64,000 bases of DNA from KBS50 sp042434095 (GTDB lineage: Bacteria; Actinomycetota; Actinomycetes; Mycobacteriales; Micromonosporaceae). The DNA is taken from NCBI RefSeq assembly GCF_042434095.1, contig NZ_JBHLUE010000002.1, positions 1 through 64,000 on the forward strand, in the 5' to 3' direction. The notes under the pieces were generated by a model. That model was not told the origin of the DNA and ran no database searches. It worked only from the letters and a program-made list of their open reading frames with translations. Positions 44,279 through 53,224 of the stretch are shown here, in pieces; the first letter of the stretch is position 1, and every line of letters starts with the position of its first letter. The position numbers and the translations under genes were made by a program.

Positions 44279-45637
44279 ATGCGCGTCGCCCGGCGCCCGG
44301 CGGTGGCCCTGTCCGCCCTCGCGCTCAGCGCAATCGGAGCTGTGGTCCTCCCGGCCGCCCCCGCCAGTGCGGACGACATCCGGGACCGGCAATGGCAGTT
44401 GCGCACGCTGCACGTGGCAGAGGCCCAGCGGATCACCCAGGGCGAGGGGATCGTCGTCGCGGTCCTCGACTCGGGCGTCGACGCGAACCATCCCGATCTC
44501 AAGGGCAACGTGCTGCCCGGGCTCGACCTGTTCGACGGCAAGGCAAAGGGGCAGGTCGACCGCGATCCCGGCGGGCACGGCACGTCGATGGCCTCGCTCA
44601 TCGCCGGGCACGGCCACGGGCCGGGCAACCGGGACGGGGTGCTGGGCATCGCGCCCAAGGCCAAGATCCTGCCCGTGACGGTAGAGCGAAAGGGCTACCC
44701 CGCCCTGGGAGGCGCCCTTGCCACCGCCGTCACGTGGGCGGTCGACCAGGGGGCCGACGTCATCAACGTGTCGTTGGCCGGCGGCACCAACGATGACCTG
44801 GAACGGGCCGTCGAGTACGCCTGGGACAAGAACGTCCTGGTGGTGGCCGGCGCCGGCAACAAGGAGACGAACCTCGGGGTCAACTGGCCGGCCGCCTATC
44901 CGCCCTGCCTGGCCGTCACCAACGTCGGCCCGGACGGGAAGATCAGCCCCAACGCGGTGACCGGGGAAGAGATCGACATCGCCGCCCCCGGCGTGAACGT
45001 CGTCGGCGCCACGCCGGGCGGCCGATACGCCACCGCCACCGGCAGCAGCAACTCGACGGCCATCGTCTCCGGCGCCGCGGCGCTGGTCCGGGCGAAGTAC
45101 CCGAATCTGTCCACGCACGACGTGTTCGGCCGGCTCATCGAGACCAGCAAGGACGCCGGACCCAAGGGCTTCGACGAAACCTTTGGCTGGGGCTCGCTCG
45201 ACCTCATGAACGCGCTCACCGGGCAGCCGGACGGCCGGGCCAGCAAGACCGCCGAGCCGACCCCCAGCGACACCGCGGCCGCGCTGCTGCCGGAGGCCAA
45301 CGAATCCCCGAACTCCAAGTGGGACAAGATCCGCGGCGCCGGGCTGTTCTTCCTCATCCTGGCCGTCCTGGTGCTGGCCGTCGTGTTCGGGATCCGCTCT
45401 CTGCGCCGCCGGCGCCGCCGGCGGGCCACGGACCCTGTCGCCGCGCCGGGCGCGTCGGTTGGCGCGACGGCGGCGGCCGGGACGGCGGCGGGCGCTGGGC
45501 CCGGGCTGCCGGTGCCGCCGACCCAACCGGGCCGGGAGACCGGCACGCCGCCCGGGGAGACCGGCACGCGGCCCGGGGTGGTCGACGACCAGGCCGGTCA
45601 GGGCGACGACTCGGTCTGGCGACCGCCGGCTCGATGA
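44279..45637 (+). CDS. mycP: Type VII secretion-associated serine protease (mycosin), second copy
   Basis: 452 residues. Signal peptide ending near ASADD, subtilisin domain with Asp64 (VLDSGVD), His100 (GGHGTSMAS), oxyanion Asn in AGAGNKE and the Ser region GSSNSTAIVSG, where the Ser at about residue 257 takes the place of the one in GTSMA. A membrane helix (LFFLILAVLVLAVVFGI) and a basic, Pro-rich tail follow. The altered Ser motif is unusual but keeps the nucleophile. It is the mycosin nearest the PPE-like substrate. Confidence 0.9.
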   Translation: MRVARRPAVALSALALSAIGAVVLPAAPASADDIRDRQWQLRTLHVAEAQRITQGEGIVVAVLDSGVDANHPDLKGNVLPGLDLFDGKAKGQVDRDPGGHGTSMASLIAGHGHGPGNRDGVLGIAPKAKILPVTVERKGYPALGGALATAVTWAVDQGADVINVSLAGGTNDDLERAVEYAWDKNVLVVAGAGNKETNLGVNWPAAYPPCLAVTNVGPDGKISPNAVTGEEIDIAAPGVNVVGATPGGRYATATGSSNSTAIVSGAAALVRAKYPNLSTHDVFGRLIETSKDAGPKGFDETFGWGSLDLMNALTGQPDGRASKTAEPTPSDTAAALLPEANESPNSKWDKIRGAGLFFLILAVLVLAVVFGIRSLRRRRRRRATDPVAAPGASVGATAAAGTAAGAGPGLPVPPTQPGRETGTPPGETGTRPGVVDDQAGQGDDSVWRPPAR

Positions 45638-45647
45638 CCGTCCGCCC

Positions 45648-46763
45648 GTGACCCCCACCCTGCACGTCGCGCCGGACCGGCCGGAGGCGTACCAGACGAT
45701 CGGGGCCGCGCTGGCCGCGGCCACCGACGGCACGGTGGTGTCCGTGGCCCCCGGCACCTACTACGAGGCCCTGTACGTCAACGACACCCGCCTGACGATC
45801 GAGGCCGCCGAGGGTCCCGGCACGGTCATTGTGGACGCAAGCTCCTCGGCCACCCACCCCGCCGCGTCCTGCCGGAACGGCGGACTCGACCTGCGGGACC
45901 TCGTCCTGCGCGGCGGCGGCGCGCCGGCCGTCAGCGTCGGCGCGTCCCGGCTGACCGCCACCGGCTGCGAGTTGACCTCGGTGGCCGGTCCGGCCGTCGA
46001 CGCGCGGGACGGCACCGAGCTGGCGCTCACCCGGTGCCGCCTCCGGGCCGAGGGCGGTCCGGCCGTCGCGGTGGGTGACGGCTGCCGGGGAACGCTCGAG
46101 GAGTGCGTGCCGGAGAGCGGTGCCGGGCCCGCGGTCGCGGTGGCGCCCGGGGGACGGCTCGTACCGGCCGGTTCGGATCCCGGCCTGCCCGGGGGCACGG
46201 CTGTCCCGGACGACCCCCGTCCCGCGGCGCCGGACGACGCGAGCCCGGCGGACGGAACGGGCCCGGCGGACGGGACGGGCCCGGCGGACGGGACGGGCCC
46301 GGCGACGGACGACGCGAGCCGGGCGGCGGCTCGGCCCGGCGGGCTCCGGCGGCCGCCGGAGGTCGCGGCGGCCGCGCTGCTGATGGTGCCGGCCGCGCTC
46401 ACCTGGCTGATCGCCGGCATCGGCTTCACCGTGGCGGTCTACCGGACCGAGGACGGGACCGGCAAGTGGCTGCTGTGGATCATCGCGATCGGGATCCTCG
46501 CGCTCTGCCTGCTGATCACGGCCGTGACGGTCATCGGCATCTGGCTGGCCTGGACCGGGGACTCGCAGATCCTCCGCGGCCCGGCCGGGATCACGGTCGC
46601 CCTCTTCGTGGTCACTCTGGTCATGCTGCTGGTGCGCCGGCGCCTCCACTTCGAGCAGACCATGCTCACGCCGCTGGTCGTGGGCGGGTTGGCCGCCATC
46701 GCCATCGCACTGCTGCGCCAGCCGCGGGCGAAGGCCTGGTTCAGCGCCCATTCCGACGACTGA
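45648..46763 (+). CDS. Beta-helix protein with a C-terminal membrane domain
   Basis: 371 residues. Residues 1-165 are right-handed beta-helix repeats of the pectate-lyase type (QTIGAALAAATDGTVVSV, LTIEAAEGPGTVIVD). A linker with three copies of an 18-base unit (PADGTG) leads to four membrane helices (residues about 235-350). The N-terminus is a paralogue of that of the EccA-like protein at 49176. GTG start at 45648, ten bases after mycP. The role is unknown; it is probably a T7SS membrane accessory protein. Confidence 0.7.
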   Translation: MTPTLHVAPDRPEAYQTIGAALAAATDGTVVSVAPGTYYEALYVNDTRLTIEAAEGPGTVIVDASSSATHPAASCRNGGLDLRDLVLRGGGAPAVSVGASRLTATGCELTSVAGPAVDARDGTELALTRCRLRAEGGPAVAVGDGCRGTLEECVPESGAGPAVAVAPGGRLVPAGSDPGLPGGTAVPDDPRPAAPDDASPADGTGPADGTGPADGTGPATDDASRAAARPGGLRRPPEVAAAALLMVPAALTWLIAGIGFTVAVYRTEDGTGKWLLWIIAIGILALCLLITAVTVIGIWLAWTGDSQILRGPAGITVALFVVTLVMLLVRRRLHFEQTMLTPLVVGGLAAIAIALLRQPRAKAWFSAHSDD

Positions 46764-46877
46764 GCGCCACACCGCCCGGCCGGCGTCATCCCGCCGTCGA
46801 CGGCGGGCCGGCCCCGGCCGCTCAACCACCACCGGTCGGCCGCCGCTGCTCAACCGCCTCCGGTCAACCGCGGCCGC

Positions 46878-48134
46878 TCAGCCGGCATCGGTCGGGCGCC
46901 AGGTGCGGGCCGCGGCGTCGTACCGGGCCAGCGGCTCGTCCCGGCCGTCGTCGTGCAGCACGTGCAGACCACACCCGTCAGGTACGGCGACGGCCTCCAT
47001 CCGCGGCTCGCCGCTCACCCACTCGGCCGGGGTGGTGTCGTCCGGTTCCCACCGGAGCACCGCCACCCACTCGTCGGACTCCTGGAACGGCGAACCCTCG
47101 CCGAGCAGGCCCAGCCGGCGGTAGAGCCGGGCCGGGGTGTCCCGGGCGGGCCCGCCCCAGGCGTGCACGAGCCCGGCGGCCCGGTCGTAGTTGTCGTCCA
47201 GATAGGACGGCAGGTACCGGTGCGGGATGACGATCTGCAGCCGTACCGGCAGGTCGGGGTCCGGATCGTCGTCCGGATCGTCGGCGGCGGCGGGCCCGGT
47301 GGCCCAGCCGGGACGGGCGGGGGCGGCCTGCTCCGCCGCCCGCTCCTCCTCGAAGGCCTCGACCAGCACCGTCTCCACCTCGCCCAGCCAGTCCCGCAGG
47401 GTCAACACCGACTCGCCGGGCAGCGCGGCCGCGAGCTGCGTACCGGGGTTGAGCGCGAGCTGCCAGGCCGGATCGGGCCACGCGCCGGCGAGCTGGAGGG
47501 CGTTCACCTCGACCAGTTCGTGGTCGCCGAGCACCTGGCGCAGCCGCGCCTCCGAGGTGAAGACGGGCACGGCCTGCCCGCCGGCCTCATCCGGCAGGCA
47601 CCACCAGGGAAAGTCGGGATCGGACAGGTCGCGCGACGCCGAACCGCCCGGCCGCAACGGCACCGCCAGGCCCGCCCGCAGCACCGCGGCGGCGAGCGCG
47701 TCCGGATCCTCGGCCCGGATGGCGTCCCGCAGGGCCACCTCGGTCTCCAGCTCGCGGGCCAGCTCGGGCGCCGCCCGCACCTCGTCGGTCGTGACGCGCA
47801 GCCCGATCGGCAGGCCGGGGTCCACGGCGAGCAGCCAGCCCTCGTCCGGCCACCCGGCCACCAGCCCGGCGAGGCTGTCCGCGCGATAGCTGACCGACCG
47901 GTCCGGCAGGCAGGCGGCGATCGCCGCGGGCGAGGTGAAGGCCAGCACGTGGGTGATCCCGTCCAGCACCCCGGTGGGCCACGCTGGCGCCTCCCGGCCG
48001 GCCGCCGCGGCGGACGAGACCGGCAGCAGCAAAGGCCCGCTCGCCACCGCGGCGAGCAGCGCCGCCCGGTCACCGGCCTCGGCTGCGGCCAGCATGGCCC
48101 GTTCGGGGCCGGTGGTCGGGACCCAGCCGGTCAC
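46878..48134 (-). CDS. Protein with two SseB-like domains
   Basis: 418 residues, no signal peptide. Two copies of an SseB N-terminal-like domain: one ends near residue 110 (AFTSPAAIAACLP, LLAVDPGLPIGLRV), the other near 240 (VFTSEARLRQVLGDHE, LALNPGTQLAAALPG). An acidic linker and a C-terminal domain with WVAVLRWEPDD follow. SseB-like proteins are frequent in actinobacterial toxin/T7SS loci. Third gene of an operon in which each gene starts inside the stop of the one before (GTGA). Confidence 0.72.
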   Translation of the reverse strand: MTGWVPTTGPERAMLAAAEAGDRAALLAAVASGPLLLPVSSAAAAGREAPAWPTGVLDGITHVLAFTSPAAIAACLPDRSVSYRADSLAGLVAGWPDEGWLLAVDPGLPIGLRVTTDEVRAAPELARELETEVALRDAIRAEDPDALAAAVLRAGLAVPLRPGGSASRDLSDPDFPWWCLPDEAGGQAVPVFTSEARLRQVLGDHELVEVNALQLAGAWPDPAWQLALNPGTQLAAALPGESVLTLRDWLGEVETVLVEAFEEERAAEQAAPARPGWATGPAAADDPDDDPDPDLPVRLQIVIPHRYLPSYLDDNYDRAAGLVHAWGGPARDTPARLYRRLGLLGEGSPFQESDEWVAVLRWEPDDTTPAEWVSGEPRMEAVAVPDGCGLHVLHDDGRDEPLARYDAAARTWRPTDAG

Positions 48135-48616
48135 CAGACGCCGTCCTCGGCGATCCGGGCCGGCTGCCGGCCGAGCAGCAGCACGGCGAGCGCCTCGGGC
48201 ACCGTCTCACCGAGATACCAGTCGCCGGCGTGGTCGAGCAGGAACACCCGTCCGGTCCGGTCCACCGCGAGGATCCCGGCGCCGTCGTTTTCGACACCGA
48301 GCGGCGACAGGGGTACGCCCAGCGCGTCCGCCAGTCCGGCCAGGGTGGCCACGGAGTGCAGCGCACGCAGCGGATCGAGGTCCACCGCGCTGGCGGCCAC
48401 CTCCTCGCCGGGACCCGCCGGTGGCACCCGTAGCCCGCCGAACTCGGCGTACGCCTCGATCGCGGCCGGCAGCACGGTGTGCTGACGGCCGTCCGGCGTG
48501 GCGTACCCACCGATCCGGAGGGCCCACTCCCGGGCCCGGTCCTCGGCGCGACGCCCGGGCTGCCAACCGGCGGCCGCGAGCGCCTCGGCGACGGGGTCAG
48601 GGATGCGCTCGGTCAC
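48131..48616 (-). CDS. SUKH-3 domain immunity protein
   Basis: 161 residues. ALAAAGWQPGRRAED near the N-terminus, then IEAYAEFGGLRVPP and FLLDHAGDWYLGETVPEAL give the SUKH-3 pattern. The GTG at 48616 has a perfect GGAGGTGA site. It is encoded directly after a free-standing YwqJ deaminase, whose cognate immunity protein it probably is. Confidence 0.8.
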   Translation of the reverse strand: MTERIPDPVAEALAAAGWQPGRRAEDRAREWALRIGGYATPDGRQHTVLPAAIEAYAEFGGLRVPPAGPGEEVAASAVDLDPLRALHSVATLAGLADALGVPLSPLGVENDGAGILAVDRTGRVFLLDHAGDWYLGETVPEALAVLLLGRQPARIAEDGVW

Positions 48617-49038
48617 GGAATCACCTCCACGCCCAGCCAGTCGAGCAGGGCGGCGCAGGACCGGCACGGCGGCTGGCTCGTGCCGTGGGTCGGATCGCCC
48701 GGCTCACCCACCCGGGACAGCCGCATCCGGGCCCCCCACAGCAGCGAGCGGGCCCGCAGCTGGCTGACCTCGCCGTCGCCGGCTCGCTCGGCCGCGTAGA
48801 GCCGGTCGGAGAGCAGCACGGCCTCGGCGCACCGGCCGAGGTACCGCTCCCGCTGGTCGGTCGGCAACTCGTGCAGGAACCGGCGAATCACCGGGTGCAG
48901 GTCGGGTACCAGGTCTCCGCGTACCGAGGTGTGGGTGTGGACGGTGCCGTCGACCAGCAGCGCCCCCGCCACCAGCGGCAGCACTCGGGTCGGCGGGACT
49001 CCTCCTGCGGGCACACCGCCTCCTCGCGTACTCGTCAC
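48613..49038 (-). CDS. YwqJ-family deaminase without a secretion domain
   Basis: 141 residues. GRCAEAVLLSDRLYAAE and QPPCRSCAALLDWLG carry the zinc ligands of the YwqJ deaminase family, with VDGTVHTHTS as the strand before. It has no WXG or LXG domain and no signal peptide. It may be an orphan toxin module left over from a larger toxin, or a toxin used in trans. GTG start; coupled to the SUKH-3 gene. Confidence 0.78.
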   Translation of the reverse strand: MTSTRGGGVPAGGVPPTRVLPLVAGALLVDGTVHTHTSVRGDLVPDLHPVIRRFLHELPTDQRERYLGRCAEAVLLSDRLYAAERAGDGEVSQLRARSLLWGARMRLSRVGEPGDPTHGTSQPPCRSCAALLDWLGVEVIP

Positions 49039-49175
49039 CCGGTCGCCTGGCAGCCTATCGGCCGGGGACCGGCCACCGCCCGACCCCGGCCCGGCCCGGG
49101 CCGGGGGTGCCGCGCGGTGGTGGCGCTGCGATATCGTCGGCGCATCCCTCGCCGCCGTCGTTCGAAGCCGGAGCC

Positions 49176-50855
49176 ATGTCGCGCACCCTCCTCGTCTCCC
49201 CGGATCAGCCCGGCGCCTATCCCTCGATCGGCGACGCCCTGGCCGTGGCGACGGACGGCACGGTGGTGTCGGTCAGTCCCGGGACCTACTACGAGGCGCT
49301 GTTCGTCAACGACCGCACGGTGACGATCGTGGCCGCCCGGGGCGCCGGCACGGTCACCCTCGACGCCTCCTCGGCGACGTACCCGACGGTGTCCTGCAAC
49401 AACGGCGCCCTGGAGCTCCGCGACCTCGTGCTGCGGGCCGGCGACGCCCCGGTGGTGACGGTCAACCGCACCCGGCTCACCATGACCGGCTGCGAGCTGA
49501 GCGCCGGGTTCGGCGCGGCCATCGACGTCGGCGGCGGCTCCCAGTTCAGCCTGGACCGGTGCCGCGTGACGGCGGCCCGGTACGGGCTGGTGGTGGAGGA
49601 CGCGGAGGGCACGGTCGAGGGATGCGAGTTCGCCGACCTGGCCGAGGACGGCGTCATCGTCCGGATCGGGGCGGCGCCCACCATCCGGACCAGCACCGTC
49701 ACCCGGTGCGGCAACCGCGGCGTCTACGTTTACCAGTACGGCAGGCCGACCATCGAGACCTGCGACATCTCCCAGACCGGGGGCGCCGGGATCGCGGTGG
49801 TGCATCAGAGCTCCCCGACCATCCGGCGGTGCCGGATCCGGGACACCCGCGGCCCCGCCGTGTCGTTCGCGCGCGGCTGCCACGGCACCGTTGAAGAGTG
49901 CAGCTACGAGAACACCGGGGTGCCACCGGTCGAGGTGGCGCCGGGCGCCGATCCGACCATCGTGGAGGGTACGGCCGGTAGGCGCGCGGTATTCGGCGCC
50001 GAGGCCGCCAAGGCGGCGCCCGCCCAGGACACCGCCCGGATCGACAAGCTGCTGTCGGACCTGGATGGCATGGTGGGCCTCGAATCCGTCAAGGACGAGG
50101 TGCGCGCGCTGATCGACGAGATCCAGGTCAACGAGTGGCGTCGCGGGGCCGGGCTGCCGGTCAGCGCGGTGAGCCACCACCTGATCTTCGCGGGCGCGCC
50201 CGGCACCGGTAAGACCACGGTGGCCCGGATCTACGGCGAGCTGCTGGCCGCGCTCGGCGCGCTTCCGGGCGGGGACTTCCGCGAGGTGTCCCGGCGGGAC
50301 CTGGTGGGTCAATACCTTGGCCACACCGCCGAGAAGACCGCCGAGGCGTTCAACAAGGCCCGCGGCGGCGTGCTGTTCATCGACGAGGCGTACACGCTGT
50401 CCCGGTCGATGGGCACGGGCGGCGACTTCGGGCAGGAAGCCATCGACACGCTGGTGAAGCTCATGGAGGATCATCGCGACGAGGTGGCCGTGATCGCCGC
50501 CGGATACACCGCGGAAATGCTCCAGTTCCTGGACGCCAACCCGGGCCTGGCGTCCAGGTTCGCCAAGACAATCGAGTTCGGCAACTACTCGCCCGACCAG
50601 TTGGTGATCATCGTGCAGCGGATGGCCGCCTCCGACGAATACCTGCTGGCGGACGGCGTCGCGGACGTGCTCTCCGGGCACTTCTCGACCATCGAGCGGG
50701 ACCAGAACTTCGGCAACGCCCGCGAGGCCCGCAAGCTGTTCGAGGGGGTCCGCAAGGCCCAGGCCCAGCGGTTGCGCCAGTCGGGTCAGCGGCCGAGCCT
50801 GGACGAGCTGCGCACGGTGGCGGTCGCCGACGTCCGCGCGGCGACCGGCCGCTGA
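49176..50855 (+). CDS. EccA-like AAA+ ATPase fused to a beta-helix
   Basis: 559 residues. Residues about 5-270 are right-handed parallel beta-helix repeats (for example TIRTSTVTRCGNRGVYVYQ). After a linker comes a CbxX/CfxQ AAA+ domain with Walker A GAPGTGKT at 340-347 and Walker B VLFIDEAY. EccA proteins are CbxX-type ATPases that unload chaperones from ESX substrates, but normally carry a TPR domain in front. Here the TPR is replaced by a beta-helix. Directly upstream of eccE. Confidence 0.82.
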   Translation: MSRTLLVSPDQPGAYPSIGDALAVATDGTVVSVSPGTYYEALFVNDRTVTIVAARGAGTVTLDASSATYPTVSCNNGALELRDLVLRAGDAPVVTVNRTRLTMTGCELSAGFGAAIDVGGGSQFSLDRCRVTAARYGLVVEDAEGTVEGCEFADLAEDGVIVRIGAAPTIRTSTVTRCGNRGVYVYQYGRPTIETCDISQTGGAGIAVVHQSSPTIRRCRIRDTRGPAVSFARGCHGTVEECSYENTGVPPVEVAPGADPTIVEGTAGRRAVFGAEAAKAAPAQDTARIDKLLSDLDGMVGLESVKDEVRALIDEIQVNEWRRGAGLPVSAVSHHLIFAGAPGTGKTTVARIYGELLAALGALPGGDFREVSRRDLVGQYLGHTAEKTAEAFNKARGGVLFIDEAYTLSRSMGTGGDFGQEAIDTLVKLMEDHRDEVAVIAAGYTAEMLQFLDANPGLASRFAKTIEFGNYSPDQLVIIVQRMAASDEYLLADGVADVLSGHFSTIERDQNFGNAREARKLFEGVRKAQAQRLRQSGQRPSLDELRTVAVADVRAATGR

Positions 50856-50883
50856 GCCGAGACGAGCTGACGGGGAGGCTGCG

Positions 50884-52530
50884 GTGACGACGCCGGGTGC
50901 GGCACGGCCGGGCGAACCGGCGTGGCAGCGGGACGCGGCCGGGCAGGGCGACCAGCGCCAACCGGCGGCCCGACCGCCGGCGGGCACGCCCGCGCCCACC
51001 GTGGGTGGCGCCGGGGACCGGCCGGCGGCCGGCTGGGACGGCCGGGGACGCGCGACGCCGAGTTCGGGGACTGCCGCCCGGGCGTACCCGGGTCCGGCGC
51101 CGGGGCAGCGCGCCCCGCAGCCGGGCCAGGCAGCGGCGCCGGGGCAGCGCGCCCCGCAGCCGGGCCTGGCCGGCGCCAGGGCCGGGTCGGCCGCCGCGAG
51201 CCGGCAGGCCGGGGTCGCGGCGCGGGCCACGGCGGCGTCCGGGACGGCCATGGCGCCGGCGGCCGTGGCCGCCGCCGCTCCGGTCCCGGCCGCCGCGACC
51301 GGCACCGCCACGCCGGCGCCGGCCACCGACCGGGCCGCCGGGGCCGCTGCCGCCGGCGCGGTACGCCCGCAGCGGTTCCGTCCCGCGGTCGGCGCGTTCC
51401 ACGTCGCCCAGTTGGTGGCCTGGCAGGTCGCGCTCGCCGCCGTGCTGGCCGTCAGCCGGTACGGTCCGATCGTCACGGCGGCCGTGGGGGGCGCCGCCGT
51501 GCTCCTGCTCGGTCCCACGCTGATCCGCCGGCGCGGCCGCTGGCTGCACCAGTGGCTGTCCATCTGGATGCGCTACCGGTTCCGCCGCCACCAACTGCCG
51601 GCCGCGGCGGGCAGCCCGGCGCTCGGTCTGCTCACCTTCGTGGAGGAGTCCGCCGAGGTCGAGGCGCTCGACCTGGACGACCAGCCGGTCGCCATGATCA
51701 CCCACCGCGGCGGGCTGAGCGTGGTGTTCGAGGTGGACCCGGCGGACGGGGCGCTGATCGGCGGCCCACCGCGGTCGCTGCCCTCGCCCGCGGCGCTGCT
51801 GCCGGCGCTGGACCCGGCCGCCCCACCGGTCGCCGTGCAGACGCTGGTCCAGGTCACGCCGGCCCCGCGAGCATTGAACGGGCCGGGGGTCGACCGGTCG
51901 TACCGGGAACTGGTCAACGGCGAGGTGCCGGCGCAACGCCGCAGCTGGCTCGTGTTGCAGGCCGTCCGTACGGCCGACTTCTACCTCGACGGCGACCTGC
52001 GGCCGGCGCTGGTCTCGGCGATCCGCCGAGCCCGCCGGCAGCTCCGGCAGTCCCGCATGGGCGCCCGCCTGCTCAGCCGGGAGGAGCTGCTGGCGGCGGT
52101 CAGCTACCTGGCGCGGACGGCCGGGCCCGGCGACACCCAGGGCGTGTACGGCACGGCCAGCGACCGGATGGTCGGCCGGGAAACCTGGCGCGGCTGGACG
52201 ACCGGCGACTTCCCGCAGGGCTGCTACCGGCTGGCCCGCTGGCCCCAGCTGCCCTGGCAGCTCGACCCGGTGCTGCGGCAGCTGCCCGAGGTGAGCAGCG
52301 TGGTCTCGGTGGCGGCGACCCGGGACTCGGGCGTGCGCAGCCGGGGCGGCGCCGACGTGGCGGTGGAGGTGGCGATCCGGCTGATCGCCGGCCACCCGGA
52401 CGGACTGGCGGCCGGGGACCGGGCGCTGGTCGAGGCGGTGCGGTCCGCCGGCGGCCGGATCGAGCGGATGGATGGTGAGCAGGTGTACGGTCTGGCCGCG
52501 ACCCTGCCGTTCGGAGGTTTCCTGCGGTGA
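50884..52530 (+). CDS. eccE: T7SS core membrane protein EccE
   Basis: 548 residues. After a very long Ala/Pro/Gly-rich N-terminus (about 155 residues, with a duplicated PGQRAPQPG block) come two membrane helices (VAWQVALAAVLAVS, IVTAAVGGAAVLLL) and a cytoplasmic domain with RGRWLHQWLSIWMRYR. This is the EccE layout. The extension is longer than I would expect. GTG at 50884 with GGGGAGG upstream. Confidence 0.88.
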   Translation: MTTPGAARPGEPAWQRDAAGQGDQRQPAARPPAGTPAPTVGGAGDRPAAGWDGRGRATPSSGTAARAYPGPAPGQRAPQPGQAAAPGQRAPQPGLAGARAGSAAASRQAGVAARATAASGTAMAPAAVAAAAPVPAAATGTATPAPATDRAAGAAAAGAVRPQRFRPAVGAFHVAQLVAWQVALAAVLAVSRYGPIVTAAVGGAAVLLLGPTLIRRRGRWLHQWLSIWMRYRFRRHQLPAAAGSPALGLLTFVEESAEVEALDLDDQPVAMITHRGGLSVVFEVDPADGALIGGPPRSLPSPAALLPALDPAAPPVAVQTLVQVTPAPRALNGPGVDRSYRELVNGEVPAQRRSWLVLQAVRTADFYLDGDLRPALVSAIRRARRQLRQSRMGARLLSREELLAAVSYLARTAGPGDTQGVYGTASDRMVGRETWRGWTTGDFPQGCYRLARWPQLPWQLDPVLRQLPEVSSVVSVAATRDSGVRSRGGADVAVEVAIRLIAGHPDGLAAGDRALVEAVRSAGGRIERMDGEQVYGLAATLPFGGFLR

Positions 52531-53219
52531 CCGGGCCCAGCTTCCCCGGCAGCCGGATGGGGCTGCATCTCACCGACCCCGGCACCCTGGGCGGGCTGGA
52601 CCTGCTGGGTGGCGGCAGCGGGCTGGTGCTCGGCCGCAACCGGGACGAGCTGCCGGTGGCGGTACGCCTGTTCCGGCCGGAGCCGACCCGGATGCTGCTG
52701 GTCGGCGGGGTGCGCTGCGCGCAACTGCTGGCGTTCCGCACGATGGCGCTCGGCGCCCGGCTGTTCATCCAGACCGCGCGGGAGCAGGACTGGGACGCGT
52801 TCCTCCGCCGCTGCGCGGTCGGCCGCGACTCGGCCGCGTTCCTGCCGGTCGGCACCCAGCCGCCGGCCCCGGCCTCCTCGGTCGACCCGCAACTCGTGCT
52901 GGTCGACATCGGGCCCACCGCCGGGCCCGAGCCGGTCGAACCGGCGCCCTGGCGGGCCACCCTGGTGGTCCGGGACGACCTGGCCAACTGGGATGTCGAC
53001 GCCATCGTCCGGAGCGACGTCGTGCTGCTGCAGCGGCTCACCCAGCCGGAGGCCGCGATCGCGGCCTCGGCCCTCGGACTGACCGAGGCGCAGGGTTGGC
53101 TCCCGCGGATCCACCCGGAAATGGCCGGCGTGGTGAGCAAGGGCCGGCTGCAGTGGGTCATGCTCGGCCTGACCCCCACCGAGCAGAACCTGCTCGGCTC
53201 CGCCGCCCGGTCGGGCTGA
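52527..53219 (+). CDS. T7SS-linked protein of unknown function
   Basis: 230 residues, starting within the eccE stop (GTGA). It shows VRLFRPEPTRMLLVGGVRCAQLLAFR, then LVLVDIGPT, which recalls a RecA-like core without a Walker A motif, and ends in a helix (LTPTEQNLLGS). No signal peptide. The tight coupling suggests it acts with EccE. I do not recognise the family. Confidence 0.7.
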   Translation: MTGPSFPGSRMGLHLTDPGTLGGLDLLGGGSGLVLGRNRDELPVAVRLFRPEPTRMLLVGGVRCAQLLAFRTMALGARLFIQTAREQDWDAFLRRCAVGRDSAAFLPVGTQPPAPASSVDPQLVLVDIGPTAGPEPVEPAPWRATLVVRDDLANWDVDAIVRSDVVLLQRLTQPEAAIAASALGLTEAQGWLPRIHPEMAGVVSKGRLQWVMLGLTPTEQNLLGSAARSG

Positions 53220-53224
53220 GCCGG

